NCBI GenBank assembly: GCA_910577945.1 | Contig: CAJTNI010000006.1 | Location: forward strand, 1-64,000 | DNA: 64,000 bases | Direction: 5' to 3' | From: an uncultured Christensenella sp. | GTDB lineage: Bacteria > Bacillota > Clostridia > Christensenellales > Pumilibacteraceae | Shown here: positions 17,731-26,123 of the stretch, piece by piece | Layout of the letters: each line of letters begins with the position of its first letter | Numbering within the stretch: the first letter of the stretch is position 1 | Notes under the pieces: generated by a model | Told to the model about the DNA's origin: nothing | The model's database searches: none | Seen by the model: only the letters and a program-made list of their open reading frames with translations | Program-made: the position numbers and the translations under genes

Positions 17731-18543
17731 TTACACGCGTTTTTTGAGCGCGGCGAGGTTTTCTATCGGGGTATAGCTGTCGCGGTTGCGCGCGAGCATT
17801 TCCTCGGCGAGGTTTTTATAGGCTATGCCGCCGGTGGACGTCGGGTCGAATTGGCTTATGGGCAAGCCGAACGACGGCGCTTCGGCGAGCCGCACGCTGC
17901 GCGGAATGCGCGTGGCGAACGCCTTTTTGCCGAAATAATGCGTAATCTCCTCCGCGACCGAGTTGACGAGGTTGGTGCGCGAGTTGAACATCGTTACCAC
18001 GACGCCCTCGATTTCCAACGCAGGGTTGAGTATCTTTTTGGCGAGCTTGATTGTGTTCATAAGCTGCGTCAAACCTTCGAGCGCGAAAAACTCGCCCTGC
18101 ATGGGAATGAGTATGGAGTCGGCGGCGGTGAGCGCGTTGAGCGTGAGCTGACCTATAAACGGCGGGCAATCTATAAATATATAGTCGTAATCGTCCTTTA
18201 TGGGCGCAAGCGCCGTTTTGAGCGAGCGCTCGCGGTTTTCCACGTCCACAAGTTCCGCCTCCGCGCCCGCCAAATCTATATTTGACGGAATTATATCCAG
18301 CCCGTCCACGCCCGTGGGGATAATCGCCTCGCGCGCCGAGCTGTCGCCGATTATCAGACTGTAAACCGAGTGTTTGAGCTTGTGCTTTTCCACGCCCAAG
18401 CCGCTCGACGCGTTGCCCTGCGGGTCGTTGTCTATGATTAAAACCTTCTTGCCGAAGGCGGCGAAGTACGCGGCAAGATTGACGCACGTCGTCGTCTTGC
18501 CCACTCCGCCTTTTTGGTTTGCGATTGCTACCGTTTTTGCCAT
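17731..18543 (-). CDS. soj: Chromosome-partitioning ATPase, ParA/Soj family
   Basis: The 270-residue product is a deviant Walker A ATPase that binds DNA and ATP as a dimer and works with ParB in chromosome segregation and replication control. The motif QKGGVGKTTT (residues 10-19) is the signature, with the second Lys; Walker B is FIDCPPFIG, and DNDPQGNASSGLG follows the first block. The length is that of chromosomal Soj. The ATG at 18543 is chosen because the family motif begins 8 residues later; the reading frame stays open upstream only by overlap with the next gene. It is not next to parB, which lies at 62280, about 44 kb away. Confidence 0.94.
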   Translation of the reverse strand: MAKTVAIANQKGGVGKTTTCVNLAAYFAAFGKKVLIIDNDPQGNASSGLGVEKHKLKHSVYSLIIGDSSAREAIIPTGVDGLDIIPSNIDLAGAEAELVDVENRERSLKTALAPIKDDYDYIFIDCPPFIGQLTLNALTAADSILIPMQGEFFALEGLTQLMNTIKLAKKILNPALEIEGVVVTMFNSRTNLVNSVAEEITHYFGKKAFATRIPRSVRLAEAPSFGLPISQFDPTSTGGIAYKNLAEEMLARNRDSYTPIENLAALKKRV

Positions 18544-18572
18544 TTCTATTGTCTTTGGTCCTTTATAATATT

Positions 18573-19490
18573 TTACTCGTCGTCCTGCCCGCCCACGTAT
18601 TCGAGCGGTATTCCGTAAAAGTCCTCGTACAGCGCGCGCACCGCGGCTTGCGTCCGCGCACACAAATCGGTCTTGCGCTCGCGCGGCGGGAGCGTTTCGT
18701 CCGAGTATATCGGGTCGGCTATCCGCACGACCGCTTTGGGCAAGCCCAACAGCCTGCGCAAGCCCCGCGGCTTTTTGAAGCAGTACAGCATTGGCACTAC
18801 GGGCACGCCCAGCCGCTCGGCGTAAAAGAATGCGCCCTCCTTGTACGGACGCGGCTTTTCGTACCGCAGCCACATGCTTTTTTCCGCGTAAAAGTGTATC
18901 GCGGCGCCGCGCGTCTTTACGTATTCGAGCATTTCCGCAAACGGGCGTGCGCCCTTTAAGCTGATTGGCAACGGAATTATTACCGCCGAGGCGAGCAGCG
19001 CGCCGCCGAGCGTGCGTTTGCGATTGTGCGGCGCTGCCACTATGTACAGCTTTTTGCAGCCCGTTGCGCGGCGCGTAAGCAGCGCGTCGAGGTAACCGAC
19101 GTGATTGGATACCGTAACGCACGCGCCGAGGCGTTTGAGCTTTTTCCTGTCCTTGACCCGCCACACGCCGTAAACTATGCCGCCGCCGATATACCCCAAA
19201 AGCTTGAACACCGAGCTCGTTATTGCGTGAGCTATATGCCAAAACGGGTTTTTCTCGTGCTTGTACTTGTAAGTGCCGTCGGTCTTGGCGGATTTTTCTG
19301 TTTTAAACGGCGTTCCGTCCACGTCGAACAGCCGCCGCCGTTCCAGCTCGTTTATGTAAAGCGCGTACACGCGCTTTGTCATTTTGCCGTCCGCGGCAAT
19401 CTCGTCGAGCAGCGTTTTGTACAGGTCGGGCGGCAACTCGCCTTTGTCGGCAAGCTCGCCGAACATGCGCACATACGCCTTGGTGTTCAT
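18573..19490 (-). CDS. Lysophospholipid acyltransferase-family protein (PlsC-like)
   Basis: This 305-residue protein has an N-terminal helical region of about 80 residues and then an LPLAT/PlsC domain. The catalytic NHVGYLD (N129, H130, D135) fits the HX4D motif, and FYAEKSMW (about 200-207) stands at the place of the substrate-binding FPEGTR motif but is altered. One hydrophobic segment precedes the motif. It probably transfers an acyl chain to a lysophospholipid or glycolipid. The ATG overlaps the stop of the upstream glycosyltransferase gene by 4 bases, which argues for a joint role in membrane lipid synthesis. The exact substrate is not known. Confidence 0.82.
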   Translation of the reverse strand: MNTKAYVRMFGELADKGELPPDLYKTLLDEIAADGKMTKRVYALYINELERRRLFDVDGTPFKTEKSAKTDGTYKYKHEKNPFWHIAHAITSSVFKLLGYIGGGIVYGVWRVKDRKKLKRLGACVTVSNHVGYLDALLTRRATGCKKLYIVAAPHNRKRTLGGALLASAVIIPLPISLKGARPFAEMLEYVKTRGAAIHFYAEKSMWLRYEKPRPYKEGAFFYAERLGVPVVPMLYCFKKPRGLRRLLGLPKAVVRIADPIYSDETLPPRERKTDLCARTQAAVRALYEDFYGIPLEYVGGQDDE

Positions 19491-20812
19491 TTGGAGACCG
19501 TTATATCCGCGGGCGCTTCGTCGTTTATCGTGATTTGCACGTCCGCGGCTTCGGGCGCGTTGCGCGCAAACTCGGTCGCCGCCAGCGACAGCGCGCACGC
19601 CGCCGTGTCGAACTCCACGCCGCGCGCCGCGTACGCCTTGCGCTGAACGTCCGCCTCCGTCGCTATTATGTCCGCCACCTTACCCGCGCCGTTACCCGTC
19701 GCCACAAACTTTTCTATATTCTCGACGTAGCGGTCGAGGTCGGAACGGTCCTCCATCATGCGCCTTATGCGCTTGACCGCCTTGCGCTTGGTGAACGCCG
19801 TTTCGCCGCAGCGCAGCGTTTTGACGTACAGCTTCGCCGTCGCCTCCTCTATTACGTGCGGGCAGTAGTCTATGATGACGGGCGTGCGCATGTAAATGCT
19901 GTCGAGCACGGCGTTCGGTCCGCCCTTGGTCAAAAACACGTCCGCCGCGCCGTACAGCTCGTACGCATTCGTCAAAAACGGATACACCTTGACCGTCGTT
20001 TCGGGCGAGACTTTGAGCCTGCGCTTGCCCTCGGCGATTTCGGTAAACTCTTTGAGTCGCTTGTCGTTTTTGCCCGCAATTATGCACAGCGTTATCGGCA
20101 GCTTGCTTTTGATAAGCGCGCGCGCAAGCTTAGGTCCGCGCCCGAGCATATATCCGCCGTCGGCCACTACCACCGTGAACTTGTCCTGCGGCAAGCCCAG
20201 CTTGTCGCGCAGCTGCGCGCGAGTAAGCGTGTTGTTTTCCGCGGTCATGTTTACGCACGGGGTGACGCACCGCAAAAGCTCGGGCTTGAACCTGTACTTT
20301 AACGCTTTTTTGTACGCCATTTCGCTGTTGACGACGAATATTCCGTCGCGCTTATCCCAAAACGTGTGCAGCGTGATATCGGGGTTGTAGTTGATTACCA
20401 CCGCGTCGGGGTCGATTCTGCGCTTGTACTCCACCGCCAACAGGTTGGTGAAATAGTGGTTTGTGATTATCACGTTCGGCTCGCGGCGGCGCAGCGCCTC
20501 CAAGCCCTCTCGGAACGACTTGACCGCCATTTGTCTGTGGAAAAAGCGCACCAGCTTGTGCCCGCCCAAAAACCCGATAAACGGGAACACCCACTTGCCG
20601 AACATCGGTATCTTGTTGGTGTTTTTAACCTGGTCGATTATAAACTTATCCATTTTGACGAGGTGCGGCAGCCCGTCGTCCGTCATGATATTGCATCGTT
20701 CTATATCGTACGAATCGCCGAACTTGTCGGTCAGCGCGGCATAAATACTCTCCATCGAGGAGATATGCCCGAAGCCCGATTCGATAAAAGTAAAGAGAAT
20801 TTTTTGTTTCAT
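19487..20812 (-). CDS. GT28-type glycolipid glycosyltransferase (UgtP/MGDG synthase-like)
   Basis: The 441-residue protein resembles processive diacylglycerol glucosyltransferases and MurG. The N-terminal KILFTFIESGFGHISSMESI carries the GxGHxxxA/S-type loop, and the C-terminal half has the nucleotide-sugar site with FLTKGGPNAVLDSIYMRTPV (about residues 300-320). A central VVVADGGYMLGRGPK is the usual start of the second Rossmann domain. It likely adds a sugar to diacylglycerol or a related lipid at the inner membrane face. A weak GGGAG precedes the ATG. It overlaps the acyltransferase gene by 4 bases. Residues after about 400 form a tail not needed for the fold. Confidence 0.83.
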   Translation of the reverse strand: MKQKILFTFIESGFGHISSMESIYAALTDKFGDSYDIERCNIMTDDGLPHLVKMDKFIIDQVKNTNKIPMFGKWVFPFIGFLGGHKLVRFFHRQMAVKSFREGLEALRRREPNVIITNHYFTNLLAVEYKRRIDPDAVVINYNPDITLHTFWDKRDGIFVVNSEMAYKKALKYRFKPELLRCVTPCVNMTAENNTLTRAQLRDKLGLPQDKFTVVVADGGYMLGRGPKLARALIKSKLPITLCIIAGKNDKRLKEFTEIAEGKRRLKVSPETTVKVYPFLTNAYELYGAADVFLTKGGPNAVLDSIYMRTPVIIDYCPHVIEEATAKLYVKTLRCGETAFTKRKAVKRIRRMMEDRSDLDRYVENIEKFVATGNGAGKVADIIATEADVQRKAYAARGVEFDTAACALSLAATEFARNAPEAADVQITINDEAPADITVSK

Positions 20813-20902
20813 TGCTTGAAGTTTGCTCCCGCCGTCGACGACAACGCCGCCGTCGGCTTTACGGCGCGCCGCGGTTATCGCGTCGCCCGTATAGGTTTTC
20901 CG

Positions 20903-23080
20903 CTAAACGGAAAATTTATTCTTGCCCTTGTTGAGCGAAATCGTGCGTCGCTCCACGCCGCGCCCGACGCATTCGGGCAGTATGTCCAGCTCCACAGCGC
21001 CGCTCGTGCGGTTATCCACGACGATATCGACTCGCGTCGGCGAAAACTTGGCGCGCACGTCAAGCTCGCCCGTCGCCAGCTTTAACGACAGTCTGAAATC
21101 TTTGAGCGCGGTAAAGTCGGGCGCAATCTTGATGCGCCGCGCGCCGTCCTTGACCTCGATGCCGGCGAAAATCTGAACGAGCTCGGACACGACCGCCGCC
21201 TGATAGCTTTGGCACTTGGTGCCGTATCCCGCAAAATCCTCGCCCAGCGCCTTGCCGTCGCTTTCCGCCGCGAGCGCGTACCGCGACTCGAACCGCCTGA
21301 GCGCGAGGTCGCGCCTGCCGAGCTTGCCGAGCGCCTCGATAACCGCCCACTCCATGTACGGCGAAGCGTTTTGCGTGGCGGCGAGCAGTCTTGCGACCGC
21401 CGCCTTGCGGTCGTCGGGCACAAGCCCGCACAGCGCGATAAGCGCGTTTGCGCGGTCATCGTAGCGGTCGGCGGAGGACGCGTATCCTATGCCGTCCCAC
21501 GTGCTCTCTATAAATTCCGCAATGTTGGTCATGCGGTCGTCGAAGGTCTCGTCGTAATCGCGCTCGCCCAGCTCCGCGCCCAACGCTTTGAGGAACGCGC
21601 ACGCCGAATAGTACAGCGCGTTTTCTATGAGCAGCTCGTCGATATTGTAAAGATTGTCGAACCAGCGGCGATTGCCGTCGCGCGGCGCAACGCCGTGCTC
21701 GGTCATTTCCCACAGCATCAAATAGTCGCAAAGCCGCGTGTAATTGTTACGGAAAAACGCCGCGTCGCCCACGAAATTGCGGTACTGCGCGAACAGTCCG
21801 TACTCGCTCATGCAAAGCAGTCCGTGCGACGGAATGTCTACGGGCACGTTGCCGGGCACGCACGAATACAGCAGGTCGCCGTCGGCGTACGCGAGAACGT
21901 CGTCGATTACCTTTTTGACGAGCGCCGCCGCATCGTAGTACGATAGGTACAGCGCGCGCGCCGCTATTGACGCGTCGCCCAGCCACATGGTGCGCTCGCG
22001 CTCGGGCGAGTCCATGAGCGTGCTGCCCATGCTGCAATACAGCGTGTCGGTCGCCTTGTCGAACAGCGTGTTGAGCCGCTCGCTCTCCGAACGGAACTCG
22101 CACGTGGGCGCGGCGTCGTAGCCGATTTCCCTGTAACCGAGCTTCATCACCTTGACGGTGTGCGGCATGGTGAAAATAAGCGATTGTCCCGTCATGGGCA
22201 GTAAGCACTCGAACACGTTGACCGTGGGCTTTGTGATATATTCGACCGAATGCGCCGAGTACACGCTGCTCTCGTCGCCGAAGCAGCCTTGGCAGTCGGT
22301 GCGGTCGGTCTTAACGGTAATGCGCTCCTGTCCGTTCGCCGTCACCTCGAAATACGGGGTTACGCGCATTTCGCGCGGCAGCGTTATGGTGTAGGTGTCG
22401 CCGTCGAATTGGTCGGTCGTCTTTTTGGGCTTGCCGATTACGGGCTGCGCCGAAAACCGTTCGAGCGGCAGCGGGCGCGGCGTGAGCACGCCCATAACCT
22501 CGTCGGGGTACGCCGCATGCTCGGTCGCTTTTACGAAAAGCGAGGAATTAAACATGGGGTCGAGCACGTTTTGTATCTGACCTTCGAGCGACGCGTCGTA
22601 CTGCATGCCGAAGCCCGCGTAGCAGCAATTCCCGCGCCGCGCCGCCTTGTACGCGACGCTCTCGTACACGGCGAAGGTCTCGTCGCTGTAAATATTGAGG
22701 TCGTTACATTCGAATATAAAGCCCGCGCGCGCCGACGGAACGAGGTCGCGCCCCGCGCCCTCCGCGCCGAAATACTGACAGTAAATAACGATTACGTTAT
22801 CGCCCTTTACGAGAAACTTGGCAATATCGAACTCATCGTAATACGCGCCGTGCGCGCTGCGGTTGAACCCGCCCTGCCACACTACGGCGTTGCCGTTGAC
22901 GTACATATAATAATGCGTGTCGCACGCCGCGCGGCAAAACGCGCGCGCGGGCGGTTTTTCCGCGCCGAAAGAAAAGGTGCGGCGCATAATGACGTTGGAA
23001 TTTTTCTTGGTCGCGTCCGCCGCCCATATCCACTTTGACTTACCGAAAAGCACGGTCGGTTCTTCGATTTTTGCTGACAT
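20903..23080 (-). CDS. GH78-like alpha-L-rhamnosidase-type glycoside hydrolase
   Basis: This 725-residue protein has the GH78 layout: N-terminal beta domains (KWIWAAD, YYMYVNGNAV), then an alpha/alpha six-barrel opening with DSPERERTMWLGDA (about residue 356), the family hallmark in which acidic residues contact rhamnose, and a C-terminal beta domain with DGARRIKIAPDF. The late barrel segment that usually reads as a His/Trp-rich SxxHxW block is GYGTKCQSYQ here, so specificity may differ from classical rhamnosidases. No signal peptide is seen, so it acts in the cytoplasm on imported oligosaccharides. AGGAG sits only 2 bases before the ATG, which is unusually close. It has its own promoter and palindromic operator. 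Confidence 0.8.
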   Translation of the reverse strand: MSAKIEEPTVLFGKSKWIWAADATKKNSNVIMRRTFSFGAEKPPARAFCRAACDTHYYMYVNGNAVVWQGGFNRSAHGAYYDEFDIAKFLVKGDNVIVIYCQYFGAEGAGRDLVPSARAGFIFECNDLNIYSDETFAVYESVAYKAARRGNCCYAGFGMQYDASLEGQIQNVLDPMFNSSLFVKATEHAAYPDEVMGVLTPRPLPLERFSAQPVIGKPKKTTDQFDGDTYTITLPREMRVTPYFEVTANGQERITVKTDRTDCQGCFGDESSVYSAHSVEYITKPTVNVFECLLPMTGQSLIFTMPHTVKVMKLGYREIGYDAAPTCEFRSESERLNTLFDKATDTLYCSMGSTLMDSPERERTMWLGDASIAARALYLSYYDAAALVKKVIDDVLAYADGDLLYSCVPGNVPVDIPSHGLLCMSEYGLFAQYRNFVGDAAFFRNNYTRLCDYLMLWEMTEHGVAPRDGNRRWFDNLYNIDELLIENALYYSACAFLKALGAELGERDYDETFDDRMTNIAEFIESTWDGIGYASSADRYDDRANALIALCGLVPDDRKAAVARLLAATQNASPYMEWAVIEALGKLGRRDLALRRFESRYALAAESDGKALGEDFAGYGTKCQSYQAAVVSELVQIFAGIEVKDGARRIKIAPDFTALKDFRLSLKLATGELDVRAKFSPTRVDIVVDNRTSGAVELDILPECVGRGVERRTISLNKGKNKFSV

Positions 23081-23140
23081 AGCTCCTCACAGTCGTCCGA
23101 TAGTTTTTTTGCATGCAAAACACACTCGGACGTTCTGTTT

Positions 23141-23169
23141 AGTTTACCACACCGAGCGTATTTTGGCAA
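23141..23169 (-). promoter_or_regulatory. Sigma-A promoter of the GH78-like gene
   Basis: On the minus strand TTGCCA (23169-23164) and TAAACT (23146-23141) are 17 bases apart. The -35 box lies inside the palindrome described at 23163-23192, a typical arrangement for repression. Confidence 0.65.
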
Positions 23170-23192
23170 CACTTTTGCCAAACTTTTGCCAA
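23163..23192. promoter_or_regulatory. Candidate sugar-regulator operator over the GH78 promoter
   Basis: TTGGCAA-N5-TTGCCAA (23163-23181) is a perfect inverted repeat covering the -35 box, and a further half-site TTGCCAA follows at 23186-23192, 11 bases (one helical turn) from the previous half. This is the style of LacI- or GntR-type operators in carbohydrate genes. No such regulator gene is in the window. Confidence 0.55.
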
Positions 23193-23289
23193 TCCATGCG
23201 TTTTTAACCGCCGCGCGCGGCGAAACGCGGACGTTTTCGCCCATTTTCTCGCCGCATTTATCGGCTATACGCAAGACTTTCGCGCAATA

Positions 23290-23314
23290 CAAAAAGCGGC
23301 TTGCGCCGCTTTTC
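23290..23314 (-). terminator. Intrinsic terminator of the pullulanase gene
   Basis: On the minus strand AAAAGCGGC-GCAA-GCCGCTTTTT forms a short GC stem with a terminal T-run, 3 bases past the pullulanase stop. Confidence 0.8.
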
Positions 23315-23316
23315 GA

Positions 23317-26091
23317 TTATATTGCCGTTATCGTTTTGCCGCCGATTTTGACCGTGCCCGACAGCGTCGACGCGTTGAGGTCGAGCGCCAGCGCGCCGCG
23401 GTTGAACACGATTCTTCCGATACCGTCGTTTGAGCCGGTGAAGCTGCCCGTGCTGAAACCTGCGGTTTCCGACGCGCGCATGTACGAGAACAGCTCGGCG
23501 CTGTTATCCTTGCGCGCCTTGATAAGCGCTTTGAAATGGTTGTAAAGCTCGGCGAACGCCTCCTGCCGCGACCAATTTATATAATTGAGCTTTTGCGGGG
23601 ATTTGTACGAGTTCTCGTTGCCGTACTTGGTTCTGCCGATTTCGTCGCCCGCGAGCATGAACGGGATACCGCTGCTCATAAGGTACGCCGCCGACACCAG
23701 CTTGCACTGCTTTATTCTATCCGCCACGGGGTCGTCGTAGAACAACGGCGTTTCCGTGCCGTGCTTTTTGCCGACGAGCTGGTCCCACAGCGTGTAGTTG
23801 TCGTGCGCCGCCGCGTATGCCACGTTGCGCGAGCCCAAGCCCATATGCTTGCCGCTGCCCGTGCCGCCCGCGCCGCCTTCTATCATCTTTTTAACGCCGC
23901 CGACCGAACCGGGGCTGCCGTTTACCCAGCCTTGCCCGGGCTGACCGTCCCAAAGATTGCCGCGCAGGCTGTCTCTGCCGCTGTCGTTGAATATCGCCAC
24001 GCGCGCGGGCAGCTCGGTAATTTGGTCGTCGTAATACATATACGCCATCAGCTTGTTGTTCGCATTGGACGAATACTTGCCTGCGCCGCTTATTTCCGTT
24101 TGCGTTGCCGACACGCGCTGCGTATAGGACGCGGGGGTTTGATATCCGAACCCCGCCCACGGCTCGCCGTACATGAGCAAGCTTTTGCCCTTGCCGCCGT
24201 CCGTCGCGTCGAGCGCGTCGCGCACCGCCGCCAGCGTTATTTTGTCGTGAATGCCCATAAGGTCGAAGCGGAATCCGTCGATATGATACTCGTTTGCCCA
24301 ATGCAACACCGATTCCACAATGTACTTGCGATACATAGACCGCTCGGACGCCGTCTCGTTGCCGCAGCCCGTGCCGTCGGCAAGCCCGCCCCTATCGTTC
24401 AAACGGTGATAGTAATAGGGCACGGTGTTGTGCAGCGCCTGACCTTGGGTCTGATACGTGTGGTTGTACACCACGTCCATGATAACGCCTATACCCGCCT
24501 CGTGCAGCGCCATTACCATTTGCTTGAACTCGTTTATGCGCACCTCGCCGCGCGACGGGTCGGTCGAGTACGAGCCCTCGGGAATGTTGTAGTTTTGCGG
24601 GTCGTATCCCCAGTTGAAATTATCCTTGGTGTTGTCGGCTATCGACGGCTCGCTTTCGTCTATCGTGGCAAAATCGTACACGGGATTTAAGTGCACGTAC
24701 GTAATGCCGAGGTCCTTTAAGTAATTGATGCCCGTTTTGAGATTGCTCTTGCCGGGCACGGTCGTGTTTTGCTCGGTGAACGCCAAATACTTGCCCTTGT
24801 ACAGCATGCCCGAATCGGGCGATATGGAAAAGTCGCGGACGTGCACCTCCCACACTATGGGCGTGTCGGCGGCGACCGCGTCAATGTCGTAAATATGCTT
24901 GTCGTTTTCCCAGCCGTCGGGGTTTGCTTTATCGAAGTCTATAACCATGCCGCGCACGCCGTTTGCGCCGCACGCTTTGGCGTACGGGTCGATTGTCTCC
25001 ATCTCGTTGCCCGAATTGGTCACCGAATACGTGTAATACCTGCCGCTGTAATCGTATGGGAACGTGCGCTCCCACACGCCGCCCCATTTGCCCGACACCA
25101 ATCGTTTTTTAAGGTCGAGCTTGCCTGTGGGCTCATTCGCCGAACCGCTGTCGTAGAGATTCAATGCGACGGCGCTCGCGAGCGGCGCCCATACTCTAAA
25201 CGTGGTTTCGCCCTTTTGCTTATCGACAATCGCGCCGTATTCGATATTTTGCGCGTCCGCGGACTCGAAGGTGCGGATAAAATCGGGGTCGTCTATAAGC
25301 GCCGATTTGCTCACGAAAGCTTGCTTGAACTTGCCGACCTGCATCATATAGTCGGCTGAGAAATCGAACGCAAACTTGCTTAGCGTTACCTCTGCCGCGA
25401 ACTTATTCGTGCCGACCGTAGTCTTGCCCGTCGCCACGCTCGTTTCGCCGTCGTACAGCGTAACGGGCATATCGCTTTCGAGCTTGCTGGACGCTTCGAA
25501 ATATATTTGTGTCTTAGACGAGAATTTTGCGCTGGTAATCTTTTCAAATGCCATTATTGCTTCCTCTAAGTCGGTATACGCCTCGGTGTCCTTGCGCACG
25601 AAATATACGTCCGCATGGTTGTTTTCGTCGAACGCCGCCGATAAATCCATCATTATATCGGGCAGATTTTCCTTGTCGTATTTGGTGTTCCAATCGCCGC
25701 TGTCCGCCTTTTTGATTACTACCAAAAATCCGAACTTTGTGCCGCTTTTGAGCTTGGCGGCAGTCGCCGTGTCGAACGTGATATCTATCGTGTGCGCGGC
25801 GTTGCCATCCTTTTTGAACTGCTCGTCGGGTCGCGCCGTCGCGCTCATTTTCCATTCGGCAGACGTGCCGCCGACCGTCCACACCCAGCCCGCGAGCGTG
25901 TCGTACTCCTGCGCGGGGTCGTACACGTGAATCGTGACCGTGCAACCGCTTTCCGCCGTGACGGTCGGAGCGGAGCGGTAGCACACCGCCGCTATCAGCA
26001 GCGCGAGCAGCGCCGCCAGCGCCGTCGCGATTACCGCTTTGACTGCGTTCCTGTCTTTCTTAAAATAAATTCGGTTTGCGCCGTTTGCCAT
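23317..26091 (-). CDS. Type I pullulanase, membrane-anchored or secreted (GH13)
   Basis: The 924-residue enzyme cleaves alpha-1,6 branches in pullulan and starch fragments. An N-terminal hydrophobic helix (about residues 15-40) acts as signal or anchor. A CBM41-like starch-binding module follows (residues about 50-150, with AGWVWTVGG), then a CBM48-like domain (TTFRVWAPLASAVAL), then the GH13 barrel with the pullulanase signature FNWGYDPQNYNIPEGSY, DVVYNHTY, nucleophile region DGFRFDLMG, acid region YGEPWAGFG and AAHDNYTLWD. The ATG at 26091 is chosen because GAGGGG is 7-8 bases upstream; an ATG at 26097 would abut it. It lies 32 bases after the lipoprotein gene, so the two are likely cotranscribed. 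Confidence 0.93.
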   Translation of the reverse strand: MANGANRIYFKKDRNAVKAVIATALAALLALLIAAVCYRSAPTVTAESGCTVTIHVYDPAQEYDTLAGWVWTVGGTSAEWKMSATARPDEQFKKDGNAAHTIDITFDTATAAKLKSGTKFGFLVVIKKADSGDWNTKYDKENLPDIMMDLSAAFDENNHADVYFVRKDTEAYTDLEEAIMAFEKITSAKFSSKTQIYFEASSKLESDMPVTLYDGETSVATGKTTVGTNKFAAEVTLSKFAFDFSADYMMQVGKFKQAFVSKSALIDDPDFIRTFESADAQNIEYGAIVDKQKGETTFRVWAPLASAVALNLYDSGSANEPTGKLDLKKRLVSGKWGGVWERTFPYDYSGRYYTYSVTNSGNEMETIDPYAKACGANGVRGMVIDFDKANPDGWENDKHIYDIDAVAADTPIVWEVHVRDFSISPDSGMLYKGKYLAFTEQNTTVPGKSNLKTGINYLKDLGITYVHLNPVYDFATIDESEPSIADNTKDNFNWGYDPQNYNIPEGSYSTDPSRGEVRINEFKQMVMALHEAGIGVIMDVVYNHTYQTQGQALHNTVPYYYHRLNDRGGLADGTGCGNETASERSMYRKYIVESVLHWANEYHIDGFRFDLMGIHDKITLAAVRDALDATDGGKGKSLLMYGEPWAGFGYQTPASYTQRVSATQTEISGAGKYSSNANNKLMAYMYYDDQITELPARVAIFNDSGRDSLRGNLWDGQPGQGWVNGSPGSVGGVKKMIEGGAGGTGSGKHMGLGSRNVAYAAAHDNYTLWDQLVGKKHGTETPLFYDDPVADRIKQCKLVSAAYLMSSGIPFMLAGDEIGRTKYGNENSYKSPQKLNYINWSRQEAFAELYNHFKALIKARKDNSAELFSYMRASETAGFSTGSFTGSNDGIGRIVFNRGALALDLNASTLSGTVKIGGKTITAI

Positions 26092-26123
26092 AATCATTCC
26101 CCTCTATATTCTCGATGCGTCGT

